From Oscillospiraceae bacterium (GTDB taxonomy: Bacteria; Bacillota; Clostridia; Oscillospirales; Oscillospiraceae): 6,020 nt of DNA. Every line of letters begins with the position of its first letter. The stretch's first letter is position 1. The DNA lies in assembly GCA_024404215.1 (NCBI GenBank), contig JAKSQI010000100.1, positions 1 through 6,020 of the forward strand, written 5' to 3'. Below are positions 1-5,950 of the stretch, one piece after another. The notes under the pieces are model-generated. The model was not told where the DNA came from. It searched no databases and saw only the letters and a list, made by a program, of their open reading frames with translations. The position numbers and the translations under genes are program-made.

Positions 1-1
1 G

Positions 2-712
2 CTTATTGATATCAAGAAAAACATTCAGATGGTCTTCCAGGATCCCTACTCTTCTCTGGACCCCCGCATCACCTGTGAAAACCTGATTGGTGAACCTCTG
101 AAGGTTCATAAAATCATTACCGACCCCAAGGAGCGCCAGCAGCGCGTGCTTTCCCTGCTGCAGGAGGTTGGTCTGGATATCCAGCATATGAATCGCTTCC
201 CCCACGAGTTTTCCGGCGGTCAGCGCCAGCGCATCAATGTTGCCCGGGCTTTGGCTTTGAATCCCCGCATCATAGTCTGTGATGAACCGGTTTCTGCACT
301 GGATGTTTCCATTCAAGCTCAGGTTCTGAACCTGTTTAACCGCCTTCAGAAGCAGCATAACCTGACCTATATTTTCATTTCCCACGATTTGGGTGTTATT
401 AAGCATATTTCAGACCGCATTGCCATCATGTATTTAGGGCGCATTGTGGAAATCTGTGAGGCAGCTCAGATTTATGAAAATCCCCTGCATCCCTACACAA
501 AGGCTTTGCTGTCCGCTATTCCACCTGAATCCCCCTTTGACAAAAAGGAACGCATTATTCTGACCGGAGAAATTCCCAGCCCCATCGGTGATCAGGTTGG
601 CTGCCCTCTGGCCGGCCGCTGCCCCAACTGCATGGAGCGATGCAAAACCGAATGCCCCTCTTTGAAGGAGGCCGGCGCCGGTCATCAGGTAGCCTGCTTC
701 CTCTATGAGTAA
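2..712 (+). CDS. Oligopeptide/dipeptide ABC transporter ATP-binding protein (OppF/DppF type), 5' end cut by the window
   Basis: This is the nucleotide-binding subunit that powers import of short peptides at the inner face of the membrane. The reading frame is open from base 2, so the gene starts before the window; 236 residues are visible of a usual 310-330, and the Walker A motif and N-terminus are missing. Visible in order are the Q-loop (MVFQDPYSSLDPR, bases 29-67), the ABC signature FSGGQRQR (Phe for the more common Leu), Walker B with D-loop (IIVCDEPVSALD), and the H-loop His in FISHDL. The C-terminal oligopeptide-transporter extension (HPYTKALLSAIP) follows, then a Cys-rich tail GCPLAGRCPNCMERCKTECP. 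The Q-loop wording, HPY extension and Cys tail mark the Opp/Dpp/Nik subfamily; the OppF/DppF half is more likely than OppD/DppD but not certain. Substrate cannot be read from an ATPase. The peptidase gene follows almost directly, which suggests one operon. Confidence 0.93.
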   Translation, partial: LIDIKKNIQMVFQDPYSSLDPRITCENLIGEPLKVHKIITDPKERQQRVLSLLQEVGLDIQHMNRFPHEFSGGQRQRINVARALALNPRIIVCDEPVSALDVSIQAQVLNLFNRLQKQHNLTYIFISHDLGVIKHISDRIAIMYLGRIVEICEAAQIYENPLHPYTKALLSAIPPESPFDKKERIILTGEIPSPIGDQVGCPLAGRCPNCMERCKTECPSLKEAGAGHQVACFLYE

Positions 713-730
713 TTCATTCCAAAGCAGAAA

Positions 731-736
731 AGAAGG
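731..736 (+). promoter_or_regulatory. Ribosome binding site deciding the start of the M20 gene
   Basis: AGAAGG lies 10 bases before the ATG at 747. The earlier in-frame ATG at 705, which overlaps the end of the transporter gene by 8 bases, has only pyrimidine-rich sequence before it and no Shine-Dalgarno. The 747 start also begins just where family-like sequence starts, so it is preferred. Coupled initiation at 705 is possible but less likely. Confidence 0.65.
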
Positions 737-746
737 TTCGATATTT

Positions 747-2000
747 ATGACAAAATCCGAAATTCAGGCCATGGCTAAGGCCCGCAGTGCGGAACTGGTT
801 CAGCTGGTTTCTGAGCTGATTCAAATCCCCAGTGAGAACCCCACCGGCACCCAGCGGGAGGTCATTGATTATGTGAAAGCCTATCTGACCAAGGCCGGCA
901 TTGAACATGAAGAGGTTGGCTGCAACCCCGATTTTCCCTGCGTCGTTGCCAAAATGGGCTCTGACGAAGGCTTCAGTTTGATTCTCAACGGCCACGTAGA
1001 TGTGGTTCCCGCCGGCGACCGTAGCCAGTGGAAGTACGACCCTTACTGCGGAACGGTAACCGATAAGCTGATTCTCGGCCGCGGCACCTCCGACATGAAG
1101 GCCGGTGTAGCCGGTGTGCTCTATGCCATGAAGCTTCTTAAGGAGTCCGGTGCCGAGCTGAAGGGTAATATCCGCCTGCATATTGTTTCCGACGAGGAAT
1201 CCGGCGGCACCTACGGCACCAAATGGCTCTGCGAGAATGGTTATGCCGATAAGGCCGATGCCTGTCTGGTTGCTGAGCCCACCTCCTGCAACAATATTGA
1301 GATTGGCCAAAAGGGCGGCCTGAACCTGCTTATGAAGGCCGTAGGCAAATCTGCCCATGGCTCTCTTGGCGGCTTCAAGGGCGATAATGCCATCATCAAG
1401 CTGTCCAAAATTCTGGATAAGCTTCAGCTTCTCACCACCATTGAAGGCCACTTTACCGAAAGCCAACAGCATGCTTTGATGAATTCCATCCGTCAGGCCG
1501 ATGCCAAGGTGGGCGAAGAGGGTGTTGGTGAAGTAATCCGTCATGTATCTGCCAATGTTGGCATTATTTCCGGCGGCACACGCCCCAACATGGTTCCCGA
1601 CTACTGCGAAGCCATCGTAGACGTCCGTCTTCCCATCGGTGTTGTACACGAGGAAATTACGGATATGCTGGATAAAATCATTGCCGAAAGCGGTCTGGAC
1701 GGCATTTCCTATGAGTGCAACTGGAAAAGCGAGGGCAATGCCACCGATGAGTATGCCACTATCGTACAGACCATAAAGAGAAATGCGGAAGCCCAGTGGG
1801 GCATTGAAGTGGTTCCCGCTTACCAGTGGGCTTCCTCCGACGCCCGGGAGTATCGTAAGCTTGGCATTCCCACCATCCAGTATGGCCCCTCCAACACGGA
1901 AGGCATTCACTCCTACAATGAGAACGTTGATATTGAAGACGTAGTCAATGCCGGCCAGATCTACATTTCCTCCTTCTGCGAAATGCTGGGTATTGAGTAA
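747..2000 (+). CDS. M20-family metallopeptidase / ArgE-DapE-type deacylase
   Basis: A cytoplasmic dinuclear-zinc hydrolase of the ArgE/DapE/ACY1/CPG2 group, which cleaves acyl-amino acids, dipeptides or similar amides. The product is 417 residues from ATG 747, normal for the family. All expected ligands are visible: His83 and Asp85 in NGHVDVVPAGD, bridging Asp116 in GRGTSDMKAG, the Glu150-Glu151 pair (general base and metal ligand) in SDEESGG, Glu177 in LVAEPT, and C-terminal His388 in GIHSYNEN. GKSAHGS with His204 belongs to the inserted dimerisation domain. No signal peptide or membrane segment is seen. An alternative ATG at 705 would add 14 residues (see the RBS entry). It lies 34 bases behind the peptide transporter ATPase on the same strand with no terminator between, so it probably acts on what that transporter imports. 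The sequence does not separate acetylornithine deacetylase, succinyl-diaminopimelate desuccinylase and peptidase; no gene symbol is assigned. Confidence 0.93.
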   Translation: MTKSEIQAMAKARSAELVQLVSELIQIPSENPTGTQREVIDYVKAYLTKAGIEHEEVGCNPDFPCVVAKMGSDEGFSLILNGHVDVVPAGDRSQWKYDPYCGTVTDKLILGRGTSDMKAGVAGVLYAMKLLKESGAELKGNIRLHIVSDEESGGTYGTKWLCENGYADKADACLVAEPTSCNNIEIGQKGGLNLLMKAVGKSAHGSLGGFKGDNAIIKLSKILDKLQLLTTIEGHFTESQQHALMNSIRQADAKVGEEGVGEVIRHVSANVGIISGGTRPNMVPDYCEAIVDVRLPIGVVHEEITDMLDKIIAESGLDGISYECNWKSEGNATDEYATIVQTIKRNAEAQWGIEVVPAYQWASSDAREYRKLGIPTIQYGPSNTEGIHSYNENVDIEDVVNAGQIYISSFCEMLGIE

Positions 2001-2024
2001 TCCGCAGCTTATCTATAAAAGGAC

Positions 2025-2059
2025 AAAAAAGAACCGCAGCATAGCTGCGGTCCTTTTTT
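2025..2059. terminator. Bidirectional rho-independent terminator between convergent genes
   Basis: Six A's, the arm GAACCGCAGC (2031-2040), the loop ATA, the arm GCTGCGGTCC (2044-2053) and six T's form a symmetrical stem. There is a single A/C mismatch (2032/2052), and the A run can pair with the T run. Read either way the hairpin is followed by a U tract. It starts 25 bases after the M20 stop codon, and its right end touches the stop codon of the minus-strand hydroxyacid dehydrogenase (2058-2060), so it should end both transcripts. Confidence 0.9.
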
Positions 2060-3011
2060 ATTTGCATACATTAATGGGCTTATCGTCCAGCCAGGCATAC
2101 ACATTGTTGAACACAATTTCTGCCCGACGCAGCATGCTCTCCTCGGAGATAAAGGCCTGATGGGGCGTCAGCAGCGTATTTTTGGCGTGAAGCAAGGGAT
2201 AATCCTCCGGCAGCGGAGGCTCCATGTCAAACACATCGGCGCAGGCAAAGCCCAGCTTATCCTCGTTGAGAGCATCGGCCAAGGCGGCATTATCTACAAT
2301 GGGGCCACGGGCACAGTTAATGAAAACCGCATCCGGTTTCATAAGGGCTATCTTTTCCCGGCTGATAAAGCCTCGGGTTTCCTTGTTATTCGGCAGGTGC
2401 AGACTTATGATGTCGCTTTGGCTCAGCACCTCGTCCAAGCTCTTGTATTCAATGCCCATCTCCAAGGCCTTGGGATTCTGGCTGCGATTGCAGGCAATTA
2501 CCTTGGCACCAAAGGCTTGGAAAAGCTGCGCCGTACGCAGGCCGATACGGCCCAGGCCAACGATGCCAACCGTGCGCCCACAGATTTCACGTCCACCGAT
2601 GCCGGCACTGGTTCCTCCCTTACGGACAAGGTCGTTAGCCTTGGCCACATTGCGCAGGGCATCAATGGCCATGCCAATGGCCAGCTCCGCAACCGTTTCA
2701 TCGGAATAGCCGGCAGCATTACAGATGGTAACCCCCTGCTCCTTCAGGGCATCCTGAGCCACATGGTCAATGCCGGTAAAGGCAATGTCCAGCAGCTTTA
2801 AATCCGGACAGGCTCTGACAACCGCTTCCGGATAAGGGTTGTTGGCAATCATAACTACCTGACAGCCTGCACTGCGGGCAATCAGCTCCTCAGGGTCGGT
2901 TGTTTTGGCATCGTATGCCACAAACTCATGCCCCCGCTCCTTTAGTCCGGCAGACAGGCGGCCTAAAGCCTCTTTAGAAATGCCAATAGGCTCCAACAAT
3001 GCTATTTTCAT
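2058..3011 (-). CDS. D-isomer-specific 2-hydroxyacid dehydrogenase
   Basis: A cytoplasmic oxidoreductase that interconverts a 2-keto acid and a D-2-hydroxy acid using a nicotinamide cofactor. The 317 residues are the standard length for the glycerate/lactate/phosphoglycerate dehydrogenase superfamily. Visible are the Rossmann motif GIVGLGRIG (residues 149-157) and the catalytic set Arg235 (INCARG), Glu264 (FDMEPP) and His284 (LTPHQAF). After the second strand of the fold (VIACNRSQ) Arg176 stands where NAD-specific members usually have an acidic residue, hinting at NADP preference. There is no ACT domain, so it is not a classical SerA. Its ATG overlaps the stop of the upstream SDR gene as ATGA (3008-3011) and has no clear Shine-Dalgarno, so translation is probably coupled. 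The actual substrate (glyoxylate, hydroxypyruvate, pyruvate or another keto acid) cannot be read from the sequence. Confidence 0.93.
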   Translation of the reverse strand: MKIALLEPIGISKEALGRLSAGLKERGHEFVAYDAKTTDPEELIARSAGCQVVMIANNPYPEAVVRACPDLKLLDIAFTGIDHVAQDALKEQGVTICNAAGYSDETVAELAIGMAIDALRNVAKANDLVRKGGTSAGIGGREICGRTVGIVGLGRIGLRTAQLFQAFGAKVIACNRSQNPKALEMGIEYKSLDEVLSQSDIISLHLPNNKETRGFISREKIALMKPDAVFINCARGPIVDNAALADALNEDKLGFACADVFDMEPPLPEDYPLLHAKNTLLTPHQAFISEESMLRRAEIVFNNVYAWLDDKPINVCK

Positions 3012-3814
3012 ACAGCCAGAGAGTAGCCGCCGTCAGCGGTTACGATGGTTCCAGTGACAATGTTGCTGGCTTCGCTGGCCAGGAAAACAGCCAGAGCACC
3101 CAGCTCAATGGTCTGGCCGGAGGGGCCCATGCGAACCTTCTCAATGCGTCCCTCATAGGGTTCCCGGGGCATCTTGGCCGCGATGTCAGTAAAGGTATAG
3201 CCGGGGGCAATGGCATTCACGTTGATGCCGTACTTACCCCATTCAACAGCCAGGTCACGGGTCAGGTGGTTTAAAGCTGCCTTGGCCGCATGATAGGGTG
3301 CAAAGGTCATGGGCTTGTTGATAATAGAACCGGAATTGGAGGTAATATTGATCACCTTACCGCCTTTGCCGGCATCCCGCATGTATTTGCCCACGACATA
3401 GCACATGCGCATGGCACCATTCAGGTCAATATCAATGCAGTGGAACCAATCGCTGAGGTCCTCATCCATGTCAAGTACCTCACCGGCAACAGCAACACCG
3501 GCGTTGTTAACCAAAATGTCTACCCCGCCAAAATCGTGAACCATGTCAGCCACGGCGTTGCGGCACTGCTCCATGCTAGAGATATCGCACTGATAAAAGG
3601 CAAACTTACCCTCGTACTTCTCGGCAAACTCGGCTGCAGCAGCCTCACCGCTTTCCTTGTTGCGGCAGAAAATGGCAACATTGGCACCCTGCTGGGCAAA
3701 GGCACTGGCAATGCCATAGCCGATACCCCGGTTGCCGCCGGTAACAATGGCATTCTTGCCCTTCAGGCAATAGGCCTCTTCCATGGATTCAATCGGATTC
3801 TTAACCAAAGACAT
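3008..3814 (-). CDS. SDR-family oxidoreductase (classical, FabG/KduD/gluconate dehydrogenase-like)
   Basis: A classical short-chain dehydrogenase/reductase of 268 residues that oxidises an alcohol or reduces a ketone with NAD(P). The cofactor motif TGGNRGIG is at residues 25-32, the NNAG strand motif at 103-106, and the catalytic residues are Ser161 (ITSNSGS), Tyr174 and Lys178 (YHAAK). The C-terminus TGTIVTADGGYS is typical. Arg29 in the glycine loop and Arg51 after strand two (FCRN) favour NADP. About 15 extra residues precede the usual SDR start, as in many sugar or sugar-acid dehydrogenases. The ATG at 3814 has a strong AAAGGAG eight or nine bases before it. It is first in a two-gene unit with the 2-hydroxyacid dehydrogenase, so the pair may act on the same carbon skeleton; the substrate is unknown. 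Confidence 0.93.
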   Translation of the reverse strand: MSLVKNPIESMEEAYCLKGKNAIVTGGNRGIGYGIASAFAQQGANVAIFCRNKESGEAAAAEFAEKYEGKFAFYQCDISSMEQCRNAVADMVHDFGGVDILVNNAGVAVAGEVLDMDEDLSDWFHCIDIDLNGAMRMCYVVGKYMRDAGKGGKVINITSNSGSIINKPMTFAPYHAAKAALNHLTRDLAVEWGKYGINVNAIAPGYTFTDIAAKMPREPYEGRIEKVRMGPSGQTIELGALAVFLASEASNIVTGTIVTADGGYSLAV

Positions 3815-3822
3815 AGGGATCT

Positions 3823-3829
3823 CTCCTTT
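3823..3829 (-). promoter_or_regulatory. Ribosome binding site of the SDR gene
   Basis: On the minus strand AAAGGAG sits 8 bases before the ATG at 3814. It is a near-consensus Shine-Dalgarno and fixes this start. Confidence 0.8.
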
Positions 3830-3847
3830 ATTTTTAATTATGTTGTT

Positions 3848-3875
3848 ATTGTATCATATTGTTGACGATTGTCCA
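3848..3875 (-). promoter_or_regulatory. Promoter of the SDR-hydroxyacid dehydrogenase unit
   Basis: Read on the minus strand: -35 TGGACA (3875-3870), a 16-base spacer, and -10 TACAAT (3853-3848) preceded by TG one base earlier (extended -10, TGATACAAT). This is a good vegetative sigma-A type match. Transcription would start near 3841, leaving a leader of under 30 bases, too short for a riboswitch. It occupies the 72-base gap after the dockerin gene, so the dehydrogenase pair need not depend on read-through. Confidence 0.65.
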
Positions 3876-3886
3876 GTAGCGGGAGC

Positions 3887-4969
3887 CTATTCTCCGCAGC
3901 AGCGATTAAAAAGCTCGGCCACATCCTTCAGGGTGATGGAGCCGTCCTTATTCATGTCTCCCCGTTGAAAGCGTCCTGCAGCACTGGCACTGGCTTGGCC
4001 GGAGCTCATACGGTAGAGCAGACTGACATCTGCCAGATTAATGTATCCATTGCCGTCCACATCCCCCAGAGAACCCATGCCCTTGGCACAGGAGGAAGAC
4101 CAGGCCGTAATGCAGTTCAAAATATCCTTGGCGTGCTTATAGCCGTTGTTGCTGTAGATTTCCGTCATCTCATCCAGATACAGCTGACGGTCCAATACAA
4201 AATAGCCGTTGGAGCTGCAGTAGGAAACGAAGGTGTCCACGTCCTTGCCCTGGCTGCTGTCTACCGTCTGCCCCACATTGACACAGCCCATGGAGTAGCG
4301 TCGCTGATTGGCGGAAGTATCCACAACACCGGTCAGGCGATAATGGACATAAAGCCCCGTGACATCGCTGCGGTCCACATAACCGGTGGAGGACGAGCTC
4401 TTGGGATTGATATACACCGAATGGGTACCGGAGGATGCAATCTTCAGCGCATAATGCTCTTTATAGGGGTAGTATTTGCTGTAGCTGTACATACCATCCT
4501 TCATGGTTCCGGGTCCGTAGCCATTTTGGAAACACCAGAACGTGCTGAAATACGTGCCCCCTGCCACACAGTTGTTGCTGTATTCCGTGGGCATGTCCGG
4601 AAAGGTATTGGATTCATCGTTGCTGAATACCACCTTGGGCTGACCATTCACCAGCTTAACCACCAGTAGCAATGCCGCCGTGCGAATGGCTTTTTTGGGG
4701 TCATTGTATTTAGGGGAAGCCTTTGCACTGCCCCCTTCAAAAGCAAATACAAGGGTATTGCCGCTGTTCAGGCTGCTGCGCAGACTGCTGTTGTTTTCAA
4801 TATAATAGCGCATGGCCTTGTTCATGTAATCCGCATAGGCGAGGTTTGCCCCCCAGCTGCGGCAATTCAAAAGAGAATAGTCATAGACAGCAGCAGCCTC
4901 TGCGGGTGGCGGCAAAATCGTCATCATTAACCCGAAACACAAAACCAGGGCTATCCATTTTTTCTTCAT
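3887..4969 (-). CDS. Secreted dockerin-containing protein with a possible L,D-transpeptidase-like core
   Basis: A 360-residue exported protein. Residues 1-25 form a Sec signal peptide: KKK, a hydrophobic stretch, then the AEA cleavage site (about residue 25). The C-terminus is a type-I-like dockerin doublet. Repeat one begins GDVDGNGYINLADV, with calcium ligands at Asp303, Asp305, Asn307, Asn311 and Asp314. Repeat two begins GDMNKDGSITLKDV, with ligands at Asp338, Asn340, Asp342, Thr346 and Asp349. The middle (about 30-290) is not a family I can name firmly. GLYVHYRLTG with His209, followed by YSMGCVNVG with Ser226 and Cys229, mimics the spacing of the His and S-x-G-C residues of YkuD-type L,D-transpeptidases. 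The ATG at 4969 has AAAGGAAG at a 9-base spacing, directly after the stop of the YitT gene, so the two are probably cotranscribed. No cohesin or glycoside hydrolase is visible here. Dockerin and export: confident; enzymatic role: tentative. Confidence 0.85.
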   Translation of the reverse strand: MKKKWIALVLCFGLMMTILPPPAEAAAVYDYSLLNCRSWGANLAYADYMNKAMRYYIENNSSLRSSLNSGNTLVFAFEGGSAKASPKYNDPKKAIRTAALLLVVKLVNGQPKVVFSNDESNTFPDMPTEYSNNCVAGGTYFSTFWCFQNGYGPGTMKDGMYSYSKYYPYKEHYALKIASSGTHSVYINPKSSSSTGYVDRSDVTGLYVHYRLTGVVDTSANQRRYSMGCVNVGQTVDSSQGKDVDTFVSYCSSNGYFVLDRQLYLDEMTEIYSNNGYKHAKDILNCITAWSSSCAKGMGSLGDVDGNGYINLADVSLLYRMSSGQASASAAGRFQRGDMNKDGSITLKDVAELFNRCCGE

Positions 4970-4976
4970 GGAGTCT

Positions 4977-4984
4977 CTTCCTTT
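4977..4984 (-). promoter_or_regulatory. Ribosome binding site of the dockerin gene
   Basis: On the minus strand AAAGGAAG begins immediately after the TGA stop of the YitT gene and lies 7-9 bases before the ATG at 4969. The tight packing supports cotranscription of the two genes. Confidence 0.65.
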
Positions 4985-5863
4985 TCAGCTTCCGCTGTAG
5001 GGCTGGAATCCCTCACCCAGCACCTCACGCACGTCAGACACAATAACAAATGCATTTCGGTCCAACTCTTCCACAATGTCCTTTACGCGGACGATTTCCT
5101 TTTGGGATACTACACAGTACAGCATCCGGCGGCTTTTCTGGGTATACATACCAACCACAGGCAAGCCGGTAACACCTCGGTCCAATTGTCCCATGATAGC
5201 TTCTGCAATAGCTTCCGATTTCTCCGAAATAATATAGGCCGCTTTGCTGAATTTCAAACCCTCCAGCAGGGCATCCGTTACTTTGGTAGCTACAAAAATG
5301 GCAATTAGGGCATACATGGCAGGGCGTAAACCAAACACTGCCAGTCCGACAATAACAATGGCCCCGTCCAGAACCTGCATAATCTGTGCCAGAGAATAAT
5401 GCCGCAGGCCTTTATGAATCAAAGCAGCCACTAAATCGGTTCCTCCGGTAGTTGCATTGCCCAAAAAGACCAGCCCGATTCCACCTCCGGCAAATACACC
5501 ACCGAATATGGCCGATAACAGATAATCCTCCGGCAGTAAGGACAAGGGGGGAAGAAACGCCAGCCAAGCGGACAGCATCACCGTTCCAAACAGGGTGCGT
5601 CCGATAAAATTCCGTCCCAGCAGCAGGTACGCCAGGACAAAGACCGGAATATTCAATGCAAGGTTAGTTGCCCACAGAGGTATACCGCCCGGAATCCAAG
5701 CTCCGGTAAGAGCCTTAATAACAATAGCCAAACCGGAAAAGCCGCCGGTTACCAATCCAATCGGGTCAAAAATATACTGAATACTGGCCCCCAGCAAGCC
5801 TGTCCCTAATACAATGCACAGATAGGCCGACAAAACGGGATGCGCCATGCGGAAAGCTTTCAT
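4985..5863 (-). CDS. YitT-family integral membrane protein (DUF161 plus C-terminal DUF2179)
   Basis: A 292-residue protein of the YitT family, common in Bacillota as several paralogues per genome. The N-terminal 200 residues are hydrophobic and give about five or six membrane segments (roughly 10-32, 38-55, 64-84, 90-110, 117-148 and 160-195). They carry the family's glycine-rich patches DPIGLVTGGFSG and TTGGTDLVA. From about 205 a soluble DUF2179 domain follows, with RGVTGLPVVGMYT, VVSQKEI, DRNAFVIVSDVREV and the terminal GEGF pattern, all typical. The transport or sensing role of this family is not settled, so no function is assigned. The ATG at 5863 has AAGGAG at a 7-base spacing and an extended -10 promoter just before it. 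It heads the unit with the dockerin gene, 15 bases away. Confidence 0.92.
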   Translation of the reverse strand: MKAFRMAHPVLSAYLCIVLGTGLLGASIQYIFDPIGLVTGGFSGLAIVIKALTGAWIPGGIPLWATNLALNIPVFVLAYLLLGRNFIGRTLFGTVMLSAWLAFLPPLSLLPEDYLLSAIFGGVFAGGGIGLVFLGNATTGGTDLVAALIHKGLRHYSLAQIMQVLDGAIVIVGLAVFGLRPAMYALIAIFVATKVTDALLEGLKFSKAAYIISEKSEAIAEAIMGQLDRGVTGLPVVGMYTQKSRRMLYCVVSQKEIVRVKDIVEELDRNAFVIVSDVREVLGEGFQPYSGS

Positions 5864-5870
5864 TACCGGT

Positions 5871-5876
5871 CTCCTT
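5871..5876 (-). promoter_or_regulatory. Ribosome binding site of the YitT gene
   Basis: AAGGAG on the minus strand, 7 bases before the ATG at 5863. It is close to consensus and supports this start. Confidence 0.8.
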
Positions 5877-5893
5877 ACTTCTTTTATGTCTGT

Positions 5894-5922
5894 ATTGTAT
5901 CAGCAGGAAGACGGAAAAACAA
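5894..5922 (-). promoter_or_regulatory. Promoter of the YitT-dockerin unit (extended -10)
   Basis: On the minus strand the -10 TACAAT (5899-5894) is preceded by TG one base earlier. A weak -35, TTGTTT (5922-5917), lies 17 bases before it. The TGATACAATA block is identical to that of the SDR promoter. The -35 lies inside the U-rich tract of the upstream terminator-like hairpin. The leader would be only about 25 bases. Confidence 0.6.
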
Positions 5923-5950
5923 GAAAAAGACCGGGTTTGGGAACCTCCGG
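5915..5950 (-). terminator. Likely rho-independent terminator of an upstream minus-strand transcript
   Basis: Read on the minus strand, 5950-5931 can fold as CCG / GGTT - CCCA loop - AACC / CGG, with a two-base GA bulge in the left arm. A U-rich run follows directly (5930-5915, TCTTTTTCTTGTTTTT). The stem is moderate rather than strong. No open reading frame ends just before it inside the window, so it would end either a gene with a long 3' tail or the non-coding RNA suggested next. Confidence 0.5.

Noticed and set aside
714..1910. A 398-codon open frame on the minus strand antisense to the M20 gene
   Set aside because: It mirrors a gene with all catalytic motifs intact on the plus strand. 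It has no ribosome binding site and its translation is an alanine/glycine-rich shadow with no family resemblance.
2160..2801. A 213-codon plus-strand open frame within the hydroxyacid dehydrogenase
   Set aside because: It is antisense to a gene with clear Rossmann and catalytic motifs; no Shine-Dalgarno or recognisable domain, and it lies just beyond the terminator.
3290..3865. A 191-codon plus-strand open frame opposite the SDR gene
   Set aside because: It is antisense to a canonical SDR with all motifs present and has no start signals.
3879..3897. Hairpin GCGGGAG...CTCCGC at the end of the dockerin gene as a terminator
   Set aside because: The stem is short and bulged, lies partly inside the coding sequence, and is not followed by a U-rich run on either strand.
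3869..4669. A 266-codon plus-strand open frame opposite the dockerin gene
   Set aside because: The minus strand encodes a signal peptide and two calcium-binding dockerin repeats. The plus-strand translation shows only composition shadow and begins inside the SDR promoter region.
4934..4945. Cys11 of the dockerin protein as a lipoprotein lipobox
   Set aside because: The sequence before it is LVL, with Leu at -1 instead of Gly, Ala or Ser, and the hydrophobic stretch continues past it to an AEA site, so ordinary signal peptidase cleavage fits better.
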